Origin: CAYMND01 sp964465065
GTDB taxonomy: Bacteria > Acidobacteriota > Aminicenantia > UBA2199
Length of the DNA: 26,922 bases
Assembly (NCBI GenBank): GCA_964465065.1
Contig: CAYXHZ010000043.1
Coordinates: 1-26,922, forward strand
Direction: 5' to 3'
Shown here: one piece after another, positions 15,456 through 22,795 of the stretch
Layout of the letters: every line of letters begins with the position of its first letter
Position numbering within the stretch: the first letter of the stretch is position 1
The notes under the pieces: generated by a model
The model's database searches: none
Told to the model about the DNA's origin: nothing
The model's input: only the letters and a program-made list of their open reading frames with translations
Translations under genes and position numbers: made by a program

Positions 15456-17537
15456 TTATTCGTACATGACCGGAACGATACCGGTGTCGATCACTTTTTC
15501 GCCCCGTTCCACGAATTGCACCACCAGCCGGTTCTTGCCCAGATCCTCGACAACCTTGCCCCGACCGAAGATCGGATGGGTCAGGTAGCGTTCCTCACGC
15601 TTTTCGGTCCGGCCGGAGACACCGCGCAGGCTGTCCTTCTTCCCGTACAGTTGTTCAAGCAGATCTTCGCTGCCATAGGCGCGACTGAACAGGGAACCGT
15701 TCATCTCGCCCACGAAAGCCGACTCCTTGCCGCCGCCCACAGACAGAATCAGCAGGGATATGGCCCGGGTGCTGCTGACATAGAACAGGCGGCGCTCCTC
15801 CTCGATCTCCTGTTGGCCTTTGCGCAGGAAAAACGGCAGGTAAGTGGAATTGACGCCGGAAACGACGGTCGTCGGGAACTCGAGTCCCTTGGCGTTGTGC
15901 ATGGTCAGCAGGAAGACCGACACGTTGCCGCTTTCCTTCTCGCCGGGGTCCTGCAGGGTGATCTGATCGAACAGATCGCTGATCGTCCCGTCGGCGGGCC
16001 TGTCCTGTTCCCATTTGCGGATGAAGCCCAACAATTCCTGAATATTCAACAGGCGGTTGTCCTCGTCTTTTTCCTGCAGGATTTCCAGATAGCCCGACAG
16101 GTTGAGCAGGCGCTCCAGACCGGAGGCCTGCCCGCCTTCGGCGAACAGCTCGCCCGCCCGATCGAGCAGGCGCCAGAGCGGACGCGAGGACCATTTGTCG
16201 GGAAAGTGGTTCTTGAGAACCCAGTAATAGGATTTCTGATGATCCCGGGCCAGTTCGACAATCTGGCCGACCGTCTTCTCCCCGATCCCCAGCGGCAGGA
16301 AATCGATCACCCGCAGAAAACTGGCGTCGTCATCGGGCTGATTGGCCAGACGCAGCAGGGCGATGCTGTCCTTGACCTCCTTGCGGTCGAAAAACCGCAG
16401 GCCTTTGAGCACCCGGTAGGGGATGGCGCGGCGGTTCAACTCGTTTTCGAAGGCCAGCGACTGGGAGTTGATCCGGTATAAAATGGCCAGCGGCAGTTTG
16501 GCCGGATCCTGACGCAGAAAAGTCTCGGCCAGATCGACCACCCAGGCGGCCTCCTCTTCCTTGGAGCCCGATTGCAGCAAAAAAACCGGATCCCCTTGCT
16601 TCTTTTCGGTCCACATGGCCTTGTCCTTGCGCTGGCGGTTGCGGGTGATGACCTGATTGGCGAAAGCCAGTACATTGGGCGATGACCGGTAGTTCTGTTC
16701 CAGCTTGACCACCTTGGTGCCGCCGAAATCTTTTTCGAAGTTCAGCAAAAACCGGATGTCGGCCCCCCGCCAGCCGTAAATGGCCTGGTCGTCGTCGCCG
16801 ACGATGCTGATGTTGCCGTGCCGCTGGGCGATCAGGCGCACCAGCTCGTACTGGTTGGGGTTGGTGTCCTGAAACTCGTCGACCACCACGTAGCGGAAGC
16901 GTTCCGAATACTGCCGGCACAGCTCGGCATCGCTCTGCAGCATCTTGACCGGCAGCGAGACCAGGTCCTCGTAATCCCAGCGTTTCTGCGACTGCTGCCA
17001 GTTGAAGTAGGCGGAGTAGTATTGATATTCCTCCTGGGTGAAGCCCTTCTGCAGCAGGTAATCCCGGTTGTTGGGGTACAGCAGGTTCATCTTGGCCATG
17101 CCGATCTTGCGACGCAGGGCGTCGCGCATGTCGTTGGTGAACGCGCTCCCGCTCTCCTTGGTCAGGGCGGTAAAGATCTTCTTCTGATCCTGTTCGTCGA
17201 TCACCTGCCATTCACCTTCGTAGCCCATGCGTTTTCCGGCGGTCCGCAGCAGCCTCAGACCCAGAGAGTGGAAAGTGGACAGATTGAACAGGCGCAGGTC
17301 CTGGCCGGTCAGCGCCCCGATCCGCTCCTTCATCTCGTTGGCCGCCTTGTTGGTGAAGGTGACCCCGAGAATCTGGCCGGGAGCCAGGCCCTTCTCCAGA
17401 ATCAGATAAGCGATCTTGTGGGTGATGACCCGCGTCTTGCCGGATCCGGCCCCGGCGATGATCATCAGGGGGCCGTCGAAGTACAGTACTGCCTGGCGTT
17501 GAATATCGTTTAAACCATTTAAAGCGTCAAAACTCAT
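15456..17537 (-). CDS. UvrD/PcrA-type superfamily 1A DNA helicase
   Basis: 693-residue 3'-5' DNA helicase for repair and removal of protein from DNA. Motifs in order: Q-motif near 7-15, Walker A AGAGSGKT (28-35), motif Ia TFTNKAA, motif II VVDEFQDTN, motif III GDDDQAIYGWRGAD, motif IV LEQNYRSSPNVL, motif V TMHNAKGLEF, motif VI EEERRLFYVSSTRA. The C-terminus ends in a small basic beta domain (about 645-693, HPIFGRGKVVEDLGKNRLVVQF), like the RNA polymerase-binding Tudor-type tail of PcrA/UvrD. Length is normal for the family. It overlaps the upstream pcm gene by 11 bases and is probably cotranscribed with it. Confidence 0.95.
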   Translation of the reverse strand: MSFDALNGLNDIQRQAVLYFDGPLMIIAGAGSGKTRVITHKIAYLILEKGLAPGQILGVTFTNKAANEMKERIGALTGQDLRLFNLSTFHSLGLRLLRTAGKRMGYEGEWQVIDEQDQKKIFTALTKESGSAFTNDMRDALRRKIGMAKMNLLYPNNRDYLLQKGFTQEEYQYYSAYFNWQQSQKRWDYEDLVSLPVKMLQSDAELCRQYSERFRYVVVDEFQDTNPNQYELVRLIAQRHGNISIVGDDDQAIYGWRGADIRFLLNFEKDFGGTKVVKLEQNYRSSPNVLAFANQVITRNRQRKDKAMWTEKKQGDPVFLLQSGSKEEEAAWVVDLAETFLRQDPAKLPLAILYRINSQSLAFENELNRRAIPYRVLKGLRFFDRKEVKDSIALLRLANQPDDDASFLRVIDFLPLGIGEKTVGQIVELARDHQKSYYWVLKNHFPDKWSSRPLWRLLDRAGELFAEGGQASGLERLLNLSGYLEILQEKDEDNRLLNIQELLGFIRKWEQDRPADGTISDLFDQITLQDPGEKESGNVSVFLLTMHNAKGLEFPTTVVSGVNSTYLPFFLRKGQQEIEEERRLFYVSSTRAISLLILSVGGGKESAFVGEMNGSLFSRAYGSEDLLEQLYGKKDSLRGVSGRTEKREERYLTHPIFGRGKVVEDLGKNRLVVQFVERGEKVIDTGIVPVMYE

Positions 17538-18243
17538 TTTGTCCTCGGAAAAGGGGTACGAAGGACGGCGGCACGATATTGGTCTTCTTCAGACTGCCGT
17601 CCGGTCTTTTTTCGATCAGGATCAGCTCTTCGACCTTGCTGGAAAAGCTGACCGGTATGACCATGCGACCGCCGACGGCCAGCTGCTGGATCAGCGCCTG
17701 CGGAACATGGTCGGGAGAACAGGTGACGATAATGCCGTCAAATGGGGCGAACTCGGCCCAGCCCAGGTAGCCGTCACCGATCTTGCTGCGAACATTGCGG
17801 TAGCCCAGGGAGCTCAGCCGCTGCTGGGCCTGTCTGCCGAGCTCGGGGATGATTTCGATGGTGTAGACTTCCTTGACCAGCAGCGACAGGATGGCCGCCT
17901 GGTACCCGTTGCCGGTGCCCACTTCCAACACCTTCTGGTCGTGCCGGGCGGCGATCACCGAACAGAGCATGGCCACCGTGTACGGAGAATTGATCTTCTC
18001 GCCGAATCCGATCGGCAGATCGATATCGGCATATGCGTTCGGCCAATACTTTTCGTCGACGAAACGGTGCCGTTCCACGGTAGAGAAAGCCTTGAGCAAG
18101 AGCGGATCGAGCAGTGAGCGTTCGATCAGCTGGGTCTGGACCATCTGCTTTCTGGCCGTTTCGAAATCCTGCACCTTTCCGTACAGACAGAATGCAGCCA
18201 GGACCATGATCACCGAGATGAAGAATCGTGAATTTTGCAGCAT
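17527..18243 (-). CDS. pcm: Protein-L-isoaspartate O-methyltransferase, probably exported
   Basis: 238-residue SAM-dependent methyltransferase that repairs isoaspartyl damage in proteins. The SAM motif LEVGTGNGYQAA is at 106-117, the GDG loop at 157-159, and INSPYTVAML at 84-93 stands for the family's ISQPYIVA active-site block. About 24 extra residues precede the usual start (MVQTQLIERS) and form a positively charged and hydrophobic signal-like stretch (RFFISVIMVLAAFCLYG), so the enzyme may work in the periplasm or at the membrane. The ATG at 18243 has no Shine-Dalgarno sequence but sits 11 bases after the -10. If translation instead began at the internal methionine near residue 34, the protein would be cytoplasmic. 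Confidence 0.88.
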   Translation of the reverse strand: MLQNSRFFISVIMVLAAFCLYGKVQDFETARKQMVQTQLIERSLLDPLLLKAFSTVERHRFVDEKYWPNAYADIDLPIGFGEKINSPYTVAMLCSVIAARHDQKVLEVGTGNGYQAAILSLLVKEVYTIEIIPELGRQAQQRLSSLGYRNVRSKIGDGYLGWAEFAPFDGIIVTCSPDHVPQALIQQLAVGGRMVIPVSFSSKVEELILIEKRPDGSLKKTNIVPPSFVPLFRGQNEF

Positions 18244-18254
18244 AGGTATTGGCA

Positions 18255-18283
18255 AGTGTAGCAAATGCGGTCCGGTTTGTAAA
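18255..18283 (-). promoter_or_regulatory. pcm-uvrD promoter
   Basis: Minus-strand TTTACA (18278-18283), exactly 17-bp spacer, TACACT (18255-18260). Transcription would start near 18248, only about five bases before the pcm ATG. Confidence 0.6.
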
Positions 18284-18288
18284 CCGGA
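18271..18288. promoter_or_regulatory. Operator-like palindrome over the pcm -35
   Basis: TCCGGTTTGTAAACCGGA: two perfect 8-bp arms around a 2-bp centre, covering the -35 box of the pcm promoter. Well placed for a dimeric repressor. Lies upstream of exbD too, but over 110 bases from its promoter. Confidence 0.5.
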
Positions 18289-18405
18289 ATGCGCAGGCCG
18301 TCCCCCGTCTCGCCGGCGGAGCCGGATACGGACCCGGAAAGCAACGAAAAATTGTTTTTTTGTCACAAAACGGTTCAGGCGATCAAACAATGGCCACAAT
18401 ATCCC

Positions 18406-18434
18406 TTGACAGGTCATGGACGTTTATATAAAAT
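18406..18434 (+). promoter_or_regulatory. exbD operon promoter
   Basis: TTGACA (18406-18411), 17-bp spacer, TAAAAT (18429-18434). Start near 18441, then AAGGAGG before the exbD ATG at 18458. Confidence 0.7.
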
Positions 18435-18457
18435 GCTGGATAGCTCAAGGAGGTTTT

Positions 18458-18877
18458 ATGGGTGCTGAATTAGGTGCAGGAGCAAAGTCCGAGCCCAATG
18501 TTGTCCCGCTCTGCGACATTTTGCTCGTATTGTTAATCATTTTCATGGTCATCACGCCGGTTGCGCAGAAAGGCGTCGACATCAAGCTTCCCGAAACCGG
18601 TGGAGCCAGTGCCGATCCGACTCAGGGTCCTTCCAACGCCATCGTGCTGACTCTGGAAAGCGACCTTTCCGTCAAACTCAACCAGTCGCCGTTGACTCTG
18701 GACATGCTGGAAACCGGTCTGCGCGATCTCTTCCAGACCCGTCAGGATAAAACGATCTTCATCCGTGCCGATCAGTCGATCGCCTACGAGCAGGTGCTCC
18801 GCGTCATCGATATCGCCAAGGGAGCCGGGATCGACGTTCTGGCTGTCATTCCCGAGCGCTATCAGACTGGGCAGTAA
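18458..18877 (+). CDS. ExbD/TolR-family protein
   Basis: 139-residue inner-membrane protein of the ExbD/TolR family, which with ExbB/TolQ uses proton flow to energise outer-membrane processes. A single span (about 17-35) contains the proton-carrying Asp20 in VVPLCDILLVLLIIF, followed by a periplasmic domain with DIKLPE and the IRADQSIAYEQVLRVIDIAKGAG block. The ATG follows AAGGAGG; a longer in-frame form would begin upstream of the promoter -10 and is rejected. No exbB/tolQ or tonB/tolA is nearby, so its partner must be encoded elsewhere. First gene of a unit with a TPR protein and a GlmU-like acetyltransferase. Confidence 0.9.
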   Translation: MGAELGAGAKSEPNVVPLCDILLVLLIIFMVITPVAQKGVDIKLPETGGASADPTQGPSNAIVLTLESDLSVKLNQSPLTLDMLETGLRDLFQTRQDKTIFIRADQSIAYEQVLRVIDIAKGAGIDVLAVIPERYQTGQ

Positions 18878-18907
18878 AAAAACGGACTGTTTTTTAACAC
18901 TGCCCAG
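18867..18907 (+). repeat. Intercistronic stem-loop between exbD and the TPR gene
   Basis: CTGGGCAGT (18867-18875) pairs with ACTGCCCAG (18899-18907), with inner A7 and T6 runs that extend the stem. The 5' arm reaches into the exbD stop codon and the 3' arm covers the first two bases of the AGGAGG ribosome site (18906-18911) of the next gene. It could be an RNA hairpin tuning translation or stabilising the mRNA; it lacks a terminal U-tract, so it is not a classic terminator. Confidence 0.6.
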
Positions 18908-18921
18908 GAGGCAAATCCCTT

Positions 18922-19431
18922 ATGAGTTTATCTGAAGAAAAAGAAATCAAAGCGGCAACCGACTCCTTCGGCGAGGCGGTTGTTGTCTTCAACCATAAAG
19001 ATTACAAAAAAGCGCTGGCGCTTTTTTCGGAAATCAACAAAAGCTATTGCGATTCCGAGTATTTTACGGTTCTCGAGATCGTCGGCAAGGCCCGCTCGTA
19101 CGCCAGCATGGCCGAACAACAGCTGCGCACCGAGTCCGAGAAGCCGGAAGACCGGGAAGATTTTATCTCCGCCGCCTTGATCAATCTCAATTCAGGGCGG
19201 CTGCCGGAAGCCATGGAGCTGTTGCAGCAATGCCAGACGAAGTTTGGCCCGAACGCCAAAGTCCACTACATCCGTTCCCTGGTTTTCGCGCGTCAGGGCC
19301 ATGACGACCAGGCCATCGCCGAACTCGGCGCCAGCATCAATATCGACAAAAATCTGAAAACCTTCGCGTACAACGAGCCGGATTTCGAAAGGTTGATCGA
19401 CAACCAGGCTTTCCGCTCGCTGACGACATGA
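18922..19431 (+). CDS. Small TPR-repeat protein
   Basis: 169-residue cytoplasmic protein of helical repeats. TPR-like units are visible at about 14-45 (AVVVFNHKDYKKALALFSEIN), 85-108 (ALINLNSGRLPEAMELLQQC) and 112-140 (AKVHYIRSLVFARQGHDDQAIAELG). No signal peptide or catalytic motif. It is probably a protein-interaction adaptor; its place behind exbD and directly before the GlmU-like gene (ATGA overlap) is the only clue to partners. The ATG has AGGAGG ten bases upstream, partly inside the stem-loop. Confidence 0.8.
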   Translation: MSLSEEKEIKAATDSFGEAVVVFNHKDYKKALALFSEINKSYCDSEYFTVLEIVGKARSYASMAEQQLRTESEKPEDREDFISAALINLNSGRLPEAMELLQQCQTKFGPNAKVHYIRSLVFARQGHDDQAIAELGASINIDKNLKTFAYNEPDFERLIDNQAFRSLTT

Positions 19432-20498
19432 TCGTTCATCATACCGCCTCTTCTCCAGATTCCTGCAAGCTGTTGTTTCGCGGCAGAAATCTGGATTTCT
19501 GGATTCCCCTGCTCTATGCGGACCTGAACCGCTCCAGCGGCTCGAAACCCGCCGCCGACGATCTGGCCGTCATCTGGAGCGACGCCGCCCTGCCCCGTTT
19601 CGACAACTTCCAGGACTGGTTCGACCGTCTGGATCTGCCCAGGCTCACCGACCGGACCTGGCTGAGTTTCCCCGGACAATGCCTGTGGATCACCCGACTG
19701 GCCAACGTCGTCCCTCTGCTGCGGCAGGGCCGCTTGAACAGCGCGGAATTCCCGACCGGCCCGGAACTGCATGCCATCACCCCGGCCGCAGCGGTCCCGC
19801 TTGTCAGCGACCCCTGCGAGGTGCACCGGATCATCGCCGCCTTCCAGTACCGGCATTACAGCGAGCAAAACGTGACCATCCTGGATCCCGACAGCGTGTA
19901 CATCGAAGCGCTGCCCGCAATCGGGCCGCAAACCCGGATTCACTGCGGAACCGTGATCGAAGGGACGACTGTCGTCGCCGCCAATGTCTGTCTGGGGCCG
20001 AACGTGCACCTGAACAACGCCGATATCGGGGCCAACGCCGTCATTCTGGACGGTTCGCTCATTTTCGACTCTCAGGTCGCCGCCAACACCCAGATCGGCC
20101 CTTACGCCCATCTGCGCGCACAAAGCTCGATCATGGACAACGCCAAAGTCGGCAATTTCGTCGAAGTCAAAAACAGCCGGCTCGGCAAAGGCAGCAAGGC
20201 CATGCACCTCAGCTACCTGGGCGATGCCACCATCGGCGAACGGGTCAACATCGGCGCCGGCACCATCACCTGCAATTACGACGGCGTAAATAAAAACCCG
20301 ACCCGGATCGGCGACGACGTTTTCATCGGTTCGGGTACCGAACTGGTTGCGCCCGTGACCGTCGAAGCCAATTCCTTCGTCGCCGCCGGTTCCACCATCA
20401 CCGAAACAGTTCCTTCCCAGTCGCTGGCCGTCGCCCGCTGCAAACAACGCAACATCACCGGATGGGTTCAAAGACGCTCAGGAAAGACAAAGGATTGA
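19428..20498 (+). CDS. GlmU-like glucosamine-1-phosphate N-acetyltransferase lacking the uridylyltransferase domain
   Basis: 356 residues. The C-terminal part (about 145-350) is a left-handed beta-helix matching GlmU, with the acetyltransferase residues retained: R230, K248, H260 in AMHLSYLGD, Y263, N274, K289 in CNYDGVNK, S302, R337. This would acetylate glucosamine-1-phosphate on the path to UDP-GlcNAc. The first 140 residues do not show the LAAGxGTRM nucleotide-binding loop of the uridylyltransferase domain, are about 90 residues shorter than normal, and look like an unrelated or decayed domain. Either a separate pyrophosphorylase completes the pathway or the substrate has changed. One motif change is G to M before His260. 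It overlaps the TPR gene by four bases (ATGA). Confidence 0.82.
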   Translation: MIVHHTASSPDSCKLLFRGRNLDFWIPLLYADLNRSSGSKPAADDLAVIWSDAALPRFDNFQDWFDRLDLPRLTDRTWLSFPGQCLWITRLANVVPLLRQGRLNSAEFPTGPELHAITPAAAVPLVSDPCEVHRIIAAFQYRHYSEQNVTILDPDSVYIEALPAIGPQTRIHCGTVIEGTTVVAANVCLGPNVHLNNADIGANAVILDGSLIFDSQVAANTQIGPYAHLRAQSSIMDNAKVGNFVEVKNSRLGKGSKAMHLSYLGDATIGERVNIGAGTITCNYDGVNKNPTRIGDDVFIGSGTELVAPVTVEANSFVAAGSTITETVPSQSLAVARCKQRNITGWVQRRSGKTKD

Positions 20499-20523
20499 CA
20501 ACGAATTGTAAATCCGCTAATAT
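20495..20523 (+). promoter_or_regulatory. hfq-like/pdxA promoter
   Basis: TTGACA (20495-20500), 17-bp spacer, TAATAT (20518-20523). Near-consensus. It begins at the very end of the GlmU-like gene, so hfq-like and pdxA can be transcribed independently from the exbD unit. Start near 20530. Confidence 0.75.
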
Positions 20524-20567
20524 TTCTTCAATCTTAGCTTGAGCACGCGGCGCAAGGAGTCTTGGGC

Positions 20568-20885
20568 ATGAACAGAAAACTCATCAAACCCGATTTGAAG
20601 GAACTGAAAAAGAACGCCAAAAAAGACAAGAAAAAGCCGCCGCCGCCGTACAAGACCCACGCCGAAAACTATTATTACATCAAGCAGATGAACAACCACA
20701 CGCCGATGGTCATCACCCTGATGGATGGCACCGTCATGAAAGGGCGTATCGAGTGGTACGATGAGAAATGCATCAAGTTCAAGATCCAAGACGGCTCGCT
20801 CAGCTACATCATCTTCAAGCATATCGTCAAATACATGCACAAGGACCCGGAGGCCATCGAAGTCGAAGACGGCAATGCCGACTAG
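20568..20885 (+). CDS. hfq: Divergent Hfq (Sm-like RNA chaperone)
   Basis: 105 residues. Residues 34-93 align end-to-end with Hfq: YYIKQMNNHTPMVITLMDGT for strand 1, VMKGRIEWYDEKCIKF for strands 2-3, and SYIIFKHIVKYMHK for the Sm2 motif, with FKH (83-85) in place of YKH. Unlike standard Hfq, a Lys/Pro-rich tail of about 30 residues (KKNAKKDKKKPPPPYK) is at the N-terminus and the C-terminus is short and acidic. The rim arginine patch (RRER in E. coli) is replaced by MNNH. It should form a ring that binds RNA, with altered surfaces. The ATG at 20568 has AAGGAG eight bases upstream; a TTG six bases earlier is unlikely. pdxA overlaps its end by 11 bases. Confidence 0.8.
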   Translation: MNRKLIKPDLKELKKNAKKDKKKPPPPYKTHAENYYYIKQMNNHTPMVITLMDGTVMKGRIEWYDEKCIKFKIQDGSLSYIIFKHIVKYMHKDPEAIEVEDGNAD

Positions 20886-21822
20886 CGCTGTCAGACCTCT
20901 GCTGCTGACCACGGGCGACCCGGACGGAATCGGGCCCGACCTGATCGCCTACCTGGACAAGCAATCCCATCGCCACCCGCTGCTGGTAATCGGAGAAACC
21001 GAGCATATTCCGCTCTCCCTGCCGCAGGTCAGCATGGATGATCTGCATTCCAAAAGGCCGCTGCCGCAAATCGCCCTGCTGCAGCACCGCTTCGACGGCC
21101 TTTTCCCCGCTTCCTACGCCTACCTCGATCTGGCCCTGGACCTGCTCGACCAGAATCTGGGCGCAGCCCTGGTCACCGGACCGATCGACAAGAAAAAATG
21201 GCTGGACGCCGGCATCCCCTACAAGGGGCACACCGAACTGTTTCAGTCGCGCTACAATCCGGCGGCCATGATGTTTTTCTGGTCGGACACGCTCAAAGTC
21301 GCCCTGTACACCATTCATTGTCCCTTGTCGACACTTGCCGGGCAGATGTCGATCGAAAATATCTGCTCTTTTCTGGACCGTCTGATTCCGGCCCTGGCCC
21401 CCCTGTTCGACCGGCCCTGCCGCATCGTCCTGGCCGGTTTCAATCCCCACGCCGGTGAAGGCGGCATCATGGGTCAGGAAGAGGAACGTTTCATCAAACC
21501 CGCCATGGCCATCCTCAAAACCCGCCATGCCAACGAGATCGTCGGGCCCTACCCGGCCGATTCGCTCTTTTACGAGATCCGCGGGCAAAGGGAAACGGTG
21601 GTGGTCTGCTGGTACCACGACCAGGGACTGATCCCGTTCAAGATTCTGCATTTCCACGACGGCGTCAACGTCACTCTGGGCTTGCCCTTTTTACGGACCT
21701 CGCCGGATCACGGCACGGCCACGGCCCTGAAAGGAACCGACCGGATCGAACCGGGCAGTATGCTGGCCGCCGTGCACCTCGCCGACGACTGGGCGGACAG
21801 GGCGCGGGCCTCAGGACATTGA
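20875..21822 (+). CDS. pdxA: 4-hydroxythreonine-4-phosphate dehydrogenase
   Basis: 315-residue NAD(P)-dependent enzyme of the DXP-independent-of-PLP-synthase (PdxA-PdxJ) route to vitamin B6; it oxidises 4-hydroxythreonine-4-phosphate. The N-terminus has TTGDPDGIGPDL (12-23). The metal-binding histidines are all present: H119 in YKGHTE, H192 in NPHAGE and H248 in WYHDQGL. The end FLRTSPDHGTA (272-282) is the conserved substrate-phosphate region. It starts inside the hfq-like gene and shares its promoter. Its end overlaps the convergent PilZ gene by 12 bases. pdxJ is not in the window. Confidence 0.93.
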   Translation: MPTSAVRPLLLTTGDPDGIGPDLIAYLDKQSHRHPLLVIGETEHIPLSLPQVSMDDLHSKRPLPQIALLQHRFDGLFPASYAYLDLALDLLDQNLGAALVTGPIDKKKWLDAGIPYKGHTELFQSRYNPAAMMFFWSDTLKVALYTIHCPLSTLAGQMSIENICSFLDRLIPALAPLFDRPCRIVLAGFNPHAGEGGIMGQEEERFIKPAMAILKTRHANEIVGPYPADSLFYEIRGQRETVVVCWYHDQGLIPFKILHFHDGVNVTLGLPFLRTSPDHGTATALKGTDRIEPGSMLAAVHLADDWADRARASGH

Positions 21823-22578
21823 ACCGCTGATCACTTCCCGCTGCCGTTCGATCACAAAGCGCAGCAACTGATTGCGGCATTTGTTCATGTCCGGATTCTG
21901 CCGCGGCTCGAGGAAGCGCACCCCCCAGGCATGTACACCCAGATTGTCCAGAAATCGCCCGTTACGGACCTCGGCCCACAGATGCAGCTCGTCGCCCCCC
22001 GGTTTGAGGGTAAAGAACATCTCGATGCGGTCGCCTTTGGCCAGCTCGCCGTTCAGCGCCTTGTCTTTGGAATACAGGCACAGTCCGGCCCCGGACAGGT
22101 CGTGCACCATCGCCTCGAACCTGTCGGGCTCCCCTTTCAGGATGGTGGACATGAGCGGTGTGGCCGAATCGCCCTTGTAGAGCAGGAAGCGGGCCGTGAT
22201 CGGCTGTTTGAGCGACACTTCCACCCGAAAATACTCCCGGCGGTCGCCGTCGGTCAGCTTGTCCGGCAGTTTCAATTTCAAGGCGTGCAGTCTTTTGCCG
22301 TTCAGTGAAAACGGGCAATGGTCCAGAACCCGGGCCGCAAACAGGTAGCGGTAGACCTTGTATTCGAAAAAACATTCCAGATCCTGATTCTTCATGATCA
22401 GGGACGCGCCCTGATTCTCCGGTGATGGTTCGTCGATGATGATGAACTTTTGCGTAAAATCGACTTCCAGAAAACGGCTCTTGTAGACGTCGATCTGTGC
22501 GCCCGCCTTGGAGAAGACGGTCAGGTTCTCGTTGAAATCGCAGCAATTCTTCAATACCGTCTTGTCCAGGTCGTTCAT
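21811..22578 (-). CDS. PilZ-domain (YcgR-like) c-di-GMP receptor
   Basis: 255 residues. An N-terminal YcgR-type beta domain (about 15-110) is followed by a PilZ domain (about 112-225). The c-di-GMP-binding signatures are intact: R114-xxx-R118 (REYFR) and D160-L-S-G-A-G165. YcgR proteins brake or redirect flagella by contacting the motor, so a link to the motAB genes in this window is reasonable but unproven. The ATG at 22578 follows GAGGAAACC; a consensus promoter ends only nine bases upstream, so the GAGG may not be in the mRNA. A longer in-frame form upstream would read through that promoter and is rejected. Confidence 0.87.
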   Translation of the reverse strand: MNDLDKTVLKNCCDFNENLTVFSKAGAQIDVYKSRFLEVDFTQKFIIIDEPSPENQGASLIMKNQDLECFFEYKVYRYLFAARVLDHCPFSLNGKRLHALKLKLPDKLTDGDRREYFRVEVSLKQPITARFLLYKGDSATPLMSTILKGEPDRFEAMVHDLSGAGLCLYSKDKALNGELAKGDRIEMFFTLKPGGDELHLWAEVRNGRFLDNLGVHAWGVRFLEPRQNPDMNKCRNQLLRFVIERQREVISGSMS

Positions 22579-22587
22579 GGTTTCCTC

Positions 22588-22616
22588 ATTGTAGCATCGC
22601 CATGGCGGCTTTTCAA
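22588..22616 (-). promoter_or_regulatory. Promoter of the PilZ gene (near-leaderless type)
   Basis: Minus-strand TTGAAA (22611-22616), 17-bp spacer, TACAAT (22588-22593). Start expected near 22581, about three bases before the ATG. Confidence 0.7.
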
Positions 22617-22707
22617 ACATGAATGCGCAGACTGCCTTCACATAAACATTTTTTGGACGTTCCCAAACCGGTGACCCGCTATTCTCGACACTTTGAAACC
22701 GGAACGA

Positions 22708-22736
22708 TTGAAAATTGATCCTATCTTGGCTACAAT
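22708..22736 (+). promoter_or_regulatory. Promoter of the PTS EIIA gene
   Basis: TTGAAA (22708-22713), 17-bp spacer, TACAAT (22731-22736). Start near 22743 gives a leader of about 53 bases with AGGAG before the ATG at 22796. Divergent from the PilZ promoter with the same box sequences. Confidence 0.75.
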
Positions 22737-22795
22737 CATGAACATGAAAGCACAAAAAAACATTTCCGACTCAAGGCGCTGTTCAGGAGATCCCG

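Noticed and set aside
15516..16481. 321-codon plus-strand open frame opposite uvrD
   Set aside because: Antisense to helicase motifs; composition typical of an opposite-strand shadow.
22579..22755. In-frame N-terminal extension of the PilZ protein
   Set aside because: It runs through a consensus TTGAAA-N17-TACAAT promoter and gives an unrelated N-terminus; the ATG at 22578 fits the YcgR fold.
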